Shown: positions 16,816 through 24,092 of the stretch, in pieces
Layout: the number at the start of each line of letters is the position of its first letter
Numbering within the stretch: position 1 is the stretch's first letter
Assembly: GCA_964654125.1 (NCBI GenBank)
Contig: CAZZGG010000001.1
Span: 29,782 to 93,781, forward strand
From: JAAYBY01 sp964654125
GTDB taxonomy: Bacteria > Bacillota > Clostridia > Saccharofermentanales > UBA5734
Length of the DNA stretch: 64,000 bases
Reading direction: 5' to 3'
Translations under genes and position numbers: made by a program
The notes under the pieces: model-generated
The model's database searches: none
What the model was told of the DNA's origin: nothing
What the model saw: only the letters and a program-made list of their open reading frames with translations

Positions 16816-17154
16816 AAAGACCTCCTTGTGTAAGGGTCTGCCGAGCTTTAATTTGCCCTGGTAATAATCCTAACAGTGCTTGTAAGTAATTGTGCTGTGC
16901 CTTGGCTGTTTTGTCAATCATGCACAAGCTGGCTAGATTTTTGCTGGTAAATATCATTGATCTAGCTAGAAAAATAGCTGTGTCTATGCAGCGGCGTCCA
17001 TCATCTAACTTTATACTCACTAGGGCCAGCTGCTTCTCTTTCCATCCTAGTAAAAGCCTAGGCTCTGGCCAATTATGCCCTACTATGATATAAGATTTAA
17101 GTTATAGCAGGTAAGGCTTCTTATACTGCAAATAAAAGGAAAGCAGGAAATAAA
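16816..17154. other. 339-bp divergent intergenic region between sulfatase and trpB
   Basis: No convincing gene is present; short ORFs here lack ribosome sites. It holds the sulfatase ribosome site at its left end, a trpB promoter candidate at 17066-17094, and two weak hairpins (5-bp stems near 16976 and 17048). I see no T-box signature or trp leader peptide with tandem Trp codons. Confidence 0.6.
17066..17094 (+). promoter_or_regulatory. Predicted trpB promoter
   Basis: -35 TGGCCA (17066-17071), 17-base spacer, -10 TATAAG (17089-17094). The -10 is one mismatch from consensus; the -35 is weaker (four of six). Confidence 0.4.
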
Positions 17155-18375
17155 ATGCTAAAGCCAGATGTTGACTTTGCTGTCTACCGGCAGCACAATC
17201 CGACCCAGGATGGTTATTTCGGAAGCTATGGCGGTGCTTATATCCCGCCCCAGTTAACGGCTGAGTTTGAGCGCATCCATATTGCCTATAAGACAATTTG
17301 CCAGAGCTCGAAATTTATCAGCGAGCTGCGCCGGATCAGGAGTGAGTTCCAGGGCCGGCCCACACCTACCTACCACTGTGAACGCCTGTCCAACAAGACA
17401 GGCTACTGCCAGATTTATTTAAAAAGAGAAGACTTGAACCACACTGGAGCCCACAAGCTGAACCACTGCATGGGTGAAGGCCTGCTGGCCAAGTATCTGG
17501 GCAAGAAAAAGATTATTGCCGAGACCGGCGCAGGCCAGCATGGCGTGGCGCTGGCCACAGCAGCTGCCTTTTATGGTCTGGAATGTGATATCTATATGGG
17601 TGAGGTCGATATTGCCAAGCAGGCACCCAATGTGGCCCGCATGCGCCTTTTAGGCGCCCGGGTTGTACCTGTATCGCATGGTCTGAAGACCCTTAAAGAG
17701 GCGGTTGATGCGGCCTTTGATGCCTATATGCAAGAATATGAAGATGCCATCTATTGCATCGGCTCTGTGGTCGGTCCCCATCCCTTCCCCCTGATGGTAC
17801 GTGACTTCCAGATGGTGGTCGGGATTGAGGCCAGGGAGCAGTTCCAGGCCATGACCGGTAATATGCCTGACTATGTGGTGGCCTGTGTGGGCGGCGGCTC
17901 CAATGCTGCCGGTATGTTTACCCCCTTTCTCAATGATCCGGTCCAGCTGGTCGGAGTGGAGCCACTCGGCAAGGGTCCGGCGGTCGGTGACCATGCGGCC
18001 AGCCTGACCTATGGCACAGCAGGGATCATGCACGGCTTTAAGTCAATTATGCTGCAAAACGAAAAGGGTGAACCGGACCCGGTTTATTCCATAGCCAGCG
18101 GTCTGGACTATCCTTCGGTTGGGCCAGAGCACGCCTTCTGGCGCGACAGTGGCCGGGTCAGCTATGCCACTGTGACAGATGCTGAAGCAGTCGATGCTTT
18201 TTTTGAACTGTCCCGCTTAGAAGGAATCATTCCAGCCTTGGAAAGTGCTCATGCTGTGGCCTATGCTATCCGCCTGGCCGGCCAGCTGGAGTCAGGTTCC
18301 ATCCTGGTAAACTGTTCCGGCCGGGGCGATAAAGACCTCGACTATGTCCTGGAAAAATACGGTGACCGGCTCTAA
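17155..18375 (+). CDS. trpB: Solitary tryptophan synthase beta-like PLP enzyme
   Basis: This 406-residue protein is TrpB-like along its length: 'GYFGSYGGAYIPPQL' near the N-terminus, PLP lysine K101 in 'LNHTGAHKLNH', catalytic Glu in 'AETGAGQHGVA', phosphate-binding 'CVGGGSNAAGMF', 'GVEPLG', and 'EGIIPALESAHA'. In tryptophan synthesis TrpB joins indole and serine with TrpA as partner. Here there is no trpA or other trp gene; neighbours are a sulfatase and a sugar kinase. It may salvage indole alone or act on another beta-replacement substrate. RBS GGAAAGCAGGA precedes ATG 17155. It ends 2 bases from the convergent kinase gene. Confidence 0.85.
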   Translation: MLKPDVDFAVYRQHNPTQDGYFGSYGGAYIPPQLTAEFERIHIAYKTICQSSKFISELRRIRSEFQGRPTPTYHCERLSNKTGYCQIYLKREDLNHTGAHKLNHCMGEGLLAKYLGKKKIIAETGAGQHGVALATAAAFYGLECDIYMGEVDIAKQAPNVARMRLLGARVVPVSHGLKTLKEAVDAAFDAYMQEYEDAIYCIGSVVGPHPFPLMVRDFQMVVGIEAREQFQAMTGNMPDYVVACVGGGSNAAGMFTPFLNDPVQLVGVEPLGKGPAVGDHAASLTYGTAGIMHGFKSIMLQNEKGEPDPVYSIASGLDYPSVGPEHAFWRDSGRVSYATVTDAEAVDAFFELSRLEGIIPALESAHAVAYAIRLAGQLESGSILVNCSGRGDKDLDYVLEKYGDRL

Positions 18376-18377
18376 AG

Positions 18378-19976
18378 TCATGGGAGCTGCTCAACTGCGG
18401 CCCGCTCAATCGCCAGGCCAGCCTGGTAACGGGCCAGGTATTCATTAAAACCAGCCAGATCGGCCGGGTCAGGATCAATGACCTGGCCGGTTTTTTGGTT
18501 AAAAACCCTCTGAGATAGAAAACTGGCTAGACTTTGACCTTGGCCATGGTCCAGGAAGGCTGCCAGCAGGGCTATGCCCCAGGCACCGCCTTCGGCCGCA
18601 GTTTCCATGACAGATACCGGCACACCTGTGGCAGCGGCCATGATTTTCTGACCAACCAGTTCCGTTTTAAAAAAACCACCGTGGCCGCGCAGCTCATCAA
18701 GCTGGACTTTTTCTTTTTGAAAAAGAATATCCAGGCCGATCCTTAAGGCTGCCAGGGCGGAGAAGAGCTGGCTGCGCATGAAATTGGCCAGGTTGAAGTT
18801 GCTGTCAGGCTGGCGTACAAAAAGCGGCCGGCCCTGCTCAAAGCCGGTGATATGTTCACCGGCCAGGTAGCCATAGGATAAAAGGCCGCCACAGGCCGGG
18901 TCGCCCTGCAGGGCCAGGCTGAGGAGATTTTCGTAGAGTTCCGATTTTTGGTACCCCCAGCCCATCTGCTCCAGGACCTGGCCGAAAAGGCCCAACCAGG
19001 CATCGTAGTCAGAAGTACAGTTATTGGAGTGGACCATGGCGACTAGATCGCCTGCCGGTGTGGTGACTAGATCGACTTCCGCATGAACAGCCTGCAACTG
19101 CTTTTCCAGAACCAGCATGGCAAAGACAGAGGTGCCAGCCGAAACATTGCCTGTTCTTACAGCCACACTGTTGGTGGCCACCATGCCGGTGCCGGCATCG
19201 CCTTCTGGTGGGCAAAGGGGAATACCGGCTTTTAGATCACCGCTGGGATCGAGCAAGAGGGCACCAGCCTGGCTCAAGCTGCCAGCCGGTTGGCCGGCAA
19301 CGAGGACCTGGGGCAGGATTTCTTTTAGCGTAAAGGGCAGGTCATGTTTTACTAGGAGCTGGTCAAAAGCTGCCAGCATGGCTTGATTATAATCTTTTAA
19401 GGTTGGATCGATCGGAAAAACACCGGATGCTTCGCCAATGCCCAGCACTTTTTGGCCGGTCAGGCGCCAGTGCAGGTAACCGGCCAGGGTGGTCAGATGA
19501 GCGATCCGGTCCAGATGGTCTTCGCCGGCCAGCATGGCCTGGTAAAGATGGGCGATGCTCCAGCGCTGGGGGATGGGATGTCCAAATAAGTCAGCCAGCT
19601 GGCTGGCCGCAGGAGCGGTCATGTTATTGCGCCAGGTACGGAAGGGGACCAGCAGCTGGCCCTCTTGGTCAAAAGGCAGATAGCCATGCATCATGCCACT
19701 GACGCCCAGGGCCCTGGCTGATGTGACCTGCAGGCCGTATAGCTCCTGGACCTGATCAGCCATGGAGCGGTAACTGGCCTGCAGGCCTTGCTCCGCTTCG
19801 GCCAGGGAATAGGTCCAGATACCATCTAGCAGGCTGTTTTCCCAATCATGGCTGCCGGCAGCCAGTACATTGTAATCACTATCAATCAAGACAGTCTTGA
19901 TCCTGCTTGAACCCAATTCCAGGCCCAGATAAACCTGGCCGCTGCTAATGGCCTTGATCGCTTTTTGTTTATCCAT
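18378..19976 (-). CDS. FGGY-family carbohydrate kinase
   Basis: This 532-residue kinase has the two FGGY actin-like domains. The N-terminal domain contains 'YLGLELGSSRIKTVLID' (phosphate 1 loop) and 'LGVSGMMHGYLPFD'. The C-terminal domain contains 'EGDAGTGMVATNSV', 'LRGHGGFFKTELVGQKIMA' and 'ETAAEGGAWGIALLAAF', which form the sugar and ATP sites. Relatives phosphorylate xylulose, ribulose, fuculose, glycerol or similar. The 'SGMMHG' motif resembles xylulokinase 'SGQMHG', but length and C-terminus are closer to ribulokinase-like members, so I give no substrate. RBS GAGGT before ATG 19976. Confidence 0.85.
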   Translation of the reverse strand: MDKQKAIKAISSGQVYLGLELGSSRIKTVLIDSDYNVLAAGSHDWENSLLDGIWTYSLAEAEQGLQASYRSMADQVQELYGLQVTSARALGVSGMMHGYLPFDQEGQLLVPFRTWRNNMTAPAASQLADLFGHPIPQRWSIAHLYQAMLAGEDHLDRIAHLTTLAGYLHWRLTGQKVLGIGEASGVFPIDPTLKDYNQAMLAAFDQLLVKHDLPFTLKEILPQVLVAGQPAGSLSQAGALLLDPSGDLKAGIPLCPPEGDAGTGMVATNSVAVRTGNVSAGTSVFAMLVLEKQLQAVHAEVDLVTTPAGDLVAMVHSNNCTSDYDAWLGLFGQVLEQMGWGYQKSELYENLLSLALQGDPACGGLLSYGYLAGEHITGFEQGRPLFVRQPDSNFNLANFMRSQLFSALAALRIGLDILFQKEKVQLDELRGHGGFFKTELVGQKIMAAATGVPVSVMETAAEGGAWGIALLAAFLDHGQGQSLASFLSQRVFNQKTGQVIDPDPADLAGFNEYLARYQAGLAIERAAVEQLP

Positions 19977-20066
19977 ACCAACCTCTTTTCCTGCCAGCGG
20001 CAGATGTTAGTGATTATTTGCAGAATTTATGGTTAGAGCATAATTATAGCATGAAAGGCCTGGTGC

Positions 20067-20089
20067 GCCTGATTTAATGCCCATCAGGC
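20067..20089. promoter_or_regulatory. Inverted repeat between the FGGY kinase and J-domain genes
   Basis: GCCTGAT (20067-20073) and ATCAGGC (20083-20089) form a perfect 7-bp inverted repeat with a 9-base centre, ten bases upstream of the plus-strand extended -10. It could be an operator or an RNA hairpin from the leftward transcript. Confidence 0.35.
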
Positions 20090-20098
20090 TGCATATTT

Positions 20099-20107
20099 TG
20101 CTATAAT
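20099..20107 (+). promoter_or_regulatory. Extended -10 promoter upstream of the J-domain gene
   Basis: TGCTATAAT, a perfect -10 with TGn extension, lies 28 bases before ATG 20136. No -35 match is seen at 16-18 bases. Confidence 0.45.
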
Positions 20108-20135
20108 GGGGAAAATAAAGCAAAAGGACGAGCAT

Positions 20136-20606
20136 ATGCAGCACAGTAAAGAGGCTGAACTGAAAAGGACTATCCGTAAGCTGAAAAAGGCTGAGCTGAA
20201 GATTCGCTTTGCCCAGACCGGCCTGGCCGGCAGTCCTGATTTTCATGCTCATTTGCAACGCAAAAAACTGGTTTGGGACCGCTTTTTTGATTTAAATAAC
20301 CCGGCATCAGATAGAAGCCAGGCCCGTTACAGGCTCTCTGAGCTGGCTTTGCTGGACAAGGATGCTTTAAAAGAAGTGATCGAACAGTTTTTCTGGCAGG
20401 TCTATTATCAGCTTTATCAGGAAAATGGCATTATGCATGCCAATCTATATGATCCAGCCCTGCTGGCCCAACTGGGCCTGCCGCAAAGTGCTGACGCCCA
20501 GGCTATCAAGAAACGTTTCCGTGAACTGGCTTTAAAGCATCATCCTGATGCAGGCGGTGATGAAAACAGCTTTATTCAGCTGATGGAAGTCTACCGGCAA
20601 CTGTGA
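20136..20606 (+). CDS. Small protein with C-terminal J-domain (DnaJ-like)
   Basis: This 156-residue protein has a Lys/Glu-rich, probably helical N-terminal half with no family match I recognise. The C-terminus (about 112-156) is a J-domain: 'LGLPQSADAQAIKKRFRELALKHHPDAGG' as in DnaJ helices II and III, with the HPD tripeptide at residues 136-138. An HPD motif predicts stimulation of a DnaK-type ATPase. There is no Gly/Phe or zinc region, so it is a type III co-chaperone, perhaps dedicated to one client. The start at 20136 follows AAAGGA; ATG 20106 is inside the promoter. The next gene follows after 11 bases. Confidence 0.75.
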   Translation: MQHSKEAELKRTIRKLKKAELKIRFAQTGLAGSPDFHAHLQRKKLVWDRFFDLNNPASDRSQARYRLSELALLDKDALKEVIEQFFWQVYYQLYQENGIMHANLYDPALLAQLGLPQSADAQAIKKRFRELALKHHPDAGGDENSFIQLMEVYRQL

Positions 20607-20617
20607 GGTGAAAGACC

Positions 20618-21853
20618 ATGCCCTGGCCACAGGATAAGTTGACTGATCTTTTAGCTGAGCTGGGCCTGGCAGCCTGCCCGCCCCGCTGGCAGGAGCTGTT
20701 TGCTCCCGCCATGCAGGCTGCAGAAATTAACTCTTATCTGGTCGATGAAAGTTGGCTAAAAGATCTGATCCATGAATACAATATCCTGGCCCAGGTCTGG
20801 CCCCAGATCAGCCAGGCTGCGGCGGAGATAGCGCAAAACAAGGCCTTGCTGGCCTATTTATTACTGCTTCAGGCAGCTCTGGCAGACCGGCAAGCCTTCT
20901 GGCAGGAAAAAGAGCTGATCCAGCTGCCCCGGCCAGACGGCCAGGCAGAGAGCCTGGGCTATGACCTTTTAGTTTTTTTCCTGGTTCCGCCCACCATAGC
21001 CGGCAGCTGGGCAGCCTGGTCTGACCAGGCTATCCCGCATAAAATCCGCTGGGCCTCATTGCAAAGCTATGAGCAAAGCCTGCTTTTGCACAGAAGGCGG
21101 GAAGGTAAATGGGGTTACAGCCTGGGTGACCTGAGCTGGAACCTGGGCTTTGCTGATGGCCTGACTTTACGGATCGGCCGCCTGAATATGCAAAAGGGCC
21201 AACATTTTGCCGGGCATATCAAAGTCTATGCGGATGGCAGTGGCCGCCTGGTCACCCTGGCCCATGGCCTGCGCCTGCATCAAAGCGGCTTTGCCCTGGG
21301 CAGCCCCGGCTTGACTGATGAAACCGGCAGCTGGCTGCCCCTGGTGGAAGAAGACAGCAGCACCATCCGGGGCTACCCTGTCCTGCCCGATGGCCGGGCC
21401 GGGCAGACAACCATCAGCCTGGCCCGCGACCAGTGGCAGCTGGTACTGGAAAAAGGCGATCCTGTCATCAATGTCCATATTCCGCCGGATGAGCCCTTGA
21501 GCCCGGCCCTGTGCGCTGAGTCCTACCGCCAGACAATTGAGCTTTACCGGACTTGTTTTCCCGACTTTAAAGCCAAAGCTTTTTCCTGCCACTCCTGGCT
21601 GATGGACCCGCAGCTGGCCCTGCTCCTGCCTGAATCAGCCAACATTGTCAGATTCATGCGCCAGTACACCATCTTCCCGGCAGTCAGCAACGGCCAGGCG
21701 GTTTTCCGCTTTGTTTTTGAAAAGGACCAGCCCGATCTCAGACAGCTACCGGAAAGCACCAGCTTGGAGCGTGCCCTCAAGCAGCACTATCTGGCCGGCC
21801 GTTATATTTATCAGCCGGGCGGTTATTTTATGATTCCCGACCAGGCTGACTAG
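20618..21853 (+). CDS. Acyltransferase-like protein (NAT_N / GNAT_C architecture)
   Basis: This 411-residue soluble protein resembles, from memory, the two-domain clostridial 'acyltransferase domain' proteins: an N-terminal helical region (1-120), then a GNAT-like C-terminal domain. Diagnostic stretches are 'VINVHIPPDEPLSP', 'FSCHSWLMDPQLALLLP' and 'NIVRFMRQYTIF'. The function of this family is unknown as far as I know; the acyltransferase name rests on fold similarity. It lies between the J-domain gene (11 bases) and the first of the paralogous pair (15 bases), so the four genes look like one operon. RBS GAGGTGAAAG. Confidence 0.6.
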   Translation: MPWPQDKLTDLLAELGLAACPPRWQELFAPAMQAAEINSYLVDESWLKDLIHEYNILAQVWPQISQAAAEIAQNKALLAYLLLLQAALADRQAFWQEKELIQLPRPDGQAESLGYDLLVFFLVPPTIAGSWAAWSDQAIPHKIRWASLQSYEQSLLLHRRREGKWGYSLGDLSWNLGFADGLTLRIGRLNMQKGQHFAGHIKVYADGSGRLVTLAHGLRLHQSGFALGSPGLTDETGSWLPLVEEDSSTIRGYPVLPDGRAGQTTISLARDQWQLVLEKGDPVINVHIPPDEPLSPALCAESYRQTIELYRTCFPDFKAKAFSCHSWLMDPQLALLLPESANIVRFMRQYTIFPAVSNGQAVFRFVFEKDQPDLRQLPESTSLERALKQHYLAGRYIYQPGGYFMIPDQAD

Positions 21854-21868
21854 AAAGAAGGAAAAATA

Positions 21869-22912
21869 ATGCGAAAAAAACCAACTGAAACCAACCTGCG
21901 CCGCCTCTATGAAGCAGCCCTGGCCTTTAAAGCAGCTAAACTTTGGGAAGTGTTTGATGACACCAACCTGATTGGCGTAGAAAATCCAGCCACAGGCGAA
22001 ATGGGCTACTGTACCATTTTAGGAAAAATGGACAATGTCTATGGCCTGGATGTTTTTTTAGGCGACAAAGGCCTGGCCGGCTTTTTTGACTTCGTGCAGG
22101 AGGATCTGGCCATTCACGAAATATTCGACCGCAAAAACAGCCTGACCTGCATCTTTGTCGACAGACATGAGCTGGAAGAAGAGGACCTGGCAGATAATAA
22201 AAGACTGGGCTTTGCTGCGCGCGGGCAAGATGCCTGGATCCAGCTGCGCCGCTATGAGCCCGGCTATATACCCTGGTTTATAAGTGATGAGGAATGTGTC
22301 TTTTTAGGCCTGGCCTTGGAGCAGGTCCTGCTGGCCGGCCAGGAGATGATTGTGCAAGAAATTGATCTAGCTCATGATGAGGAGCGCTTTTTCACCAGAT
22401 ACCTGGTCAATGGCAGCTGGCAAAGTGAGATCAGGACAATCTGCCAGGTTGATCTAGCTTATGAACAAGTCGGTTTTACCAATGAACTGGCTATCCAGCG
22501 CCTCAAACAAGGCGGCATTGCACCTGACATGTCCTGGCAGATCGATACCCCCCTGCTATTTAATCCAATCCAGGAAAATGAAGGGGACAGGCCGATCTTG
22601 CCCAGGCTGCTCCTGCTCATGGATGAAAACGAGGGCGCTGTGGTCGATGCCAGCATCTTTGACCAGGCTGAGGCTGATCTGGCAGAAATGGTTTTTGCGA
22701 CAATTTTCCGTTTAGCAGAAGAGTCACCCCCCTTACCGGGGCGACTGGTCTGTAGGGATCTGGATCTTTTTGGCGTCTTGGATGATTTTTGTCAAAAAGT
22801 CGGTATTGAGCTGGTTTTGACGGACCGACTGGACCTGGTTAATTTCTTCATGGAAGGGCTGGCAGAAAGGGAGTTTTCTGATGAAGATGAAGATGAATAT
22901 GAATATGAATAA
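21869..22912 (+). CDS. Hypothetical protein, first of a tandem paralogous pair (DUF7309/DUF6930-like)
   Basis: This 347-residue soluble acidic protein has no function I know. Shared features with its neighbour are 'LRRLYEAALAFKAA' at the N-terminus, a 'NPATGEMGYCTILG' segment, 'YGLDVFLGDKGL', 'FVDRHELE', 'DEECVFLGLALEQVL', a DTPLL-like 'QIDTPLLFNPI' and the C-terminal 'CQKVGIELVLTDRLDLVNFFMEG'. The order resembles, from memory, proteins labelled DUF7309 plus DUF6930. The last ten residues are Asp/Glu/Tyr repeats encoded by a hexanucleotide repeat that also supplies the start of the next gene. RBS AAGGAAAA. Confidence 0.65.
   Translation: MRKKPTETNLRRLYEAALAFKAAKLWEVFDDTNLIGVENPATGEMGYCTILGKMDNVYGLDVFLGDKGLAGFFDFVQEDLAIHEIFDRKNSLTCIFVDRHELEEEDLADNKRLGFAARGQDAWIQLRRYEPGYIPWFISDEECVFLGLALEQVLLAGQEMIVQEIDLAHDEERFFTRYLVNGSWQSEIRTICQVDLAYEQVGFTNELAIQRLKQGGIAPDMSWQIDTPLLFNPIQENEGDRPILPRLLLLMDENEGAVVDASIFDQAEADLAEMVFATIFRLAEESPPLPGRLVCRDLDLFGVLDDFCQKVGIELVLTDRLDLVNFFMEGLAEREFSDEDEDEYEYE
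22881..22910 (+). repeat. Five-unit ATGAA(G/T) hexanucleotide repeat spanning a gene overlap
   Basis: Five consecutive units (ATGAAG twice, ATGAAT three times) occur at the junction of the two paralogous genes. In the upstream frame they encode the acidic tail and run into its TAA; in the downstream frame they give Met-Lys or Met-Asn pairs, with potential starts at 22881, 22887, 22893, 22899 and 22905. Gain or loss of a unit preserves both frames. Confidence 0.85.
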
Positions 22913-23945
22913 GTCTAGTAATATTAAGCGAGAAAATCCCAGTGATGGGCAGCTGCGCCGTTTATATGAAGCGGCCCTAGCTTTTAAAGCAGCAGAGCTT
23001 TGGCGGGACATGCATGATCTGGATCTGATTTGTGTTGCTGATCCGGTTACAGGCGAGCTAGGCTATTGTTCTATCCAAGGCTGGGATGAGGAAAACTTTG
23101 GTCTGGATGTTTATTTAGGAGACGCGGGATTGTATGGCTTTACCTGTATAGAAACAGAAGGCCATGAGCTGCGCCTGGATGAAATGATTGCTCTGCAAGA
23201 TTGCCTGAGCTGTTCTTTTGTTGACAGGCAGGAGCTGGAAAAAGCAGAGTGGGAGGAAACCAAGCGGCTGGGTTTTTCTTTTCGGGGCACCAAGCAATGG
23301 ATTAAATTTGACCGGGTTGAACCGGGTTATTCGGACTGGAGCTTAAGTGCCCAAGAGTGTGTCTTTATGACCCTGGCCCTGGAACAGGTTATCTTCGCTG
23401 CCCGGGAATATTTGCAGCAGCAGCTTGATCAGACTGAAAATCATCAACTTTTTCTAGTGCGCCGCCTGATTGACGGCAACTGGCAAGGCAAAATTGAAGA
23501 GCTGGATACGCAAGTGCCAGACTGGGCCAAAGTGGTCTTTAACGATGAATTGGCGGCCAGACGCATGCGCCAGGCAGGCTGTAACAAGAACCTGGCCTGC
23601 CAGATCGATATACCGCTGCTGCTTAGGTTCATCAAGACTAGTCCAGGTGCCAGACCAATTTACCCCAGGGTGTTTTTACTTATAGATATGGCAACAGGTA
23701 CACCTTTGACGGGTGAGATTTACGATTGGACCGAACAGGATCTGGCTGAATTTGCCTTTTCCAGCTTGCGCCGCTTGCAAGAAAAGGGCAGCCTGCCCTG
23801 CCGGCTTTACTGCGCCAACCTTGAACTGTTTTTTGTTCTGGCTGATTTTTGTCAAAAGACGGGCATAGAGCTGGTGCTTTGCGAAAGATTGGACCTGGTT
23901 GACAATTTCATGAATACTGTCAATGAAGATATTCTAGCTGAATGA
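22881..23945 (+). CDS. Hypothetical protein, second of the tandem paralogous pair
   Basis: This 354-residue protein is clearly a duplicate of the upstream protein, with the same motifs in the same order: 'LRRLYEAALAFKAAELW', 'DPVTGELGYCSIQG', 'FGLDVYLGDAGL', 'FVDRQELEKAEWEETKRLGF', 'QECVFMTLALEQVI', 'QIDIPLLL', 'CQKTGIELVLCERLDLVDNFM'. I estimate roughly 40-50% identity by eye. It begins 32 bases before the upstream stop, in another frame, within a repeat that offers five in-frame ATGs. ATG 22881 is chosen because GGGAG ends 7 bases before it. Function unknown. Confidence 0.65.
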   Translation: MKMKMNMNMNKSSNIKRENPSDGQLRRLYEAALAFKAAELWRDMHDLDLICVADPVTGELGYCSIQGWDEENFGLDVYLGDAGLYGFTCIETEGHELRLDEMIALQDCLSCSFVDRQELEKAEWEETKRLGFSFRGTKQWIKFDRVEPGYSDWSLSAQECVFMTLALEQVIFAAREYLQQQLDQTENHQLFLVRRLIDGNWQGKIEELDTQVPDWAKVVFNDELAARRMRQAGCNKNLACQIDIPLLLRFIKTSPGARPIYPRVFLLIDMATGTPLTGEIYDWTEQDLAEFAFSSLRRLQEKGSLPCRLYCANLELFFVLADFCQKTGIELVLCERLDLVDNFMNTVNEDILAE

Positions 23946-24092
23946 GTTGGATCAGCTGCTTTTTTGCTAAAAAGCTAGTTTTGGTATCATTTTAAAAAAC
24001 ATGAGTTTTAGTAGAAATTGATCTAACTGCTGCTGAACCGACTAGGATATTTTGTTATTCATAGTATTACGAAATAATGACTGCAGCTTCAA

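Noticed and set aside
17041..17154. T-box or trp attenuator before trpB
   Set aside because: No T-box consensus, no tandem Trp codons in a leader frame and no alternative terminator hairpin could be found.
23950..23985. Hairpin after the second paralogous gene
   Set aside because: The stem is made almost wholly of A-T pairs (GCTTTTT with AAAAAGC) and the following T run is short. It is too weak to call.
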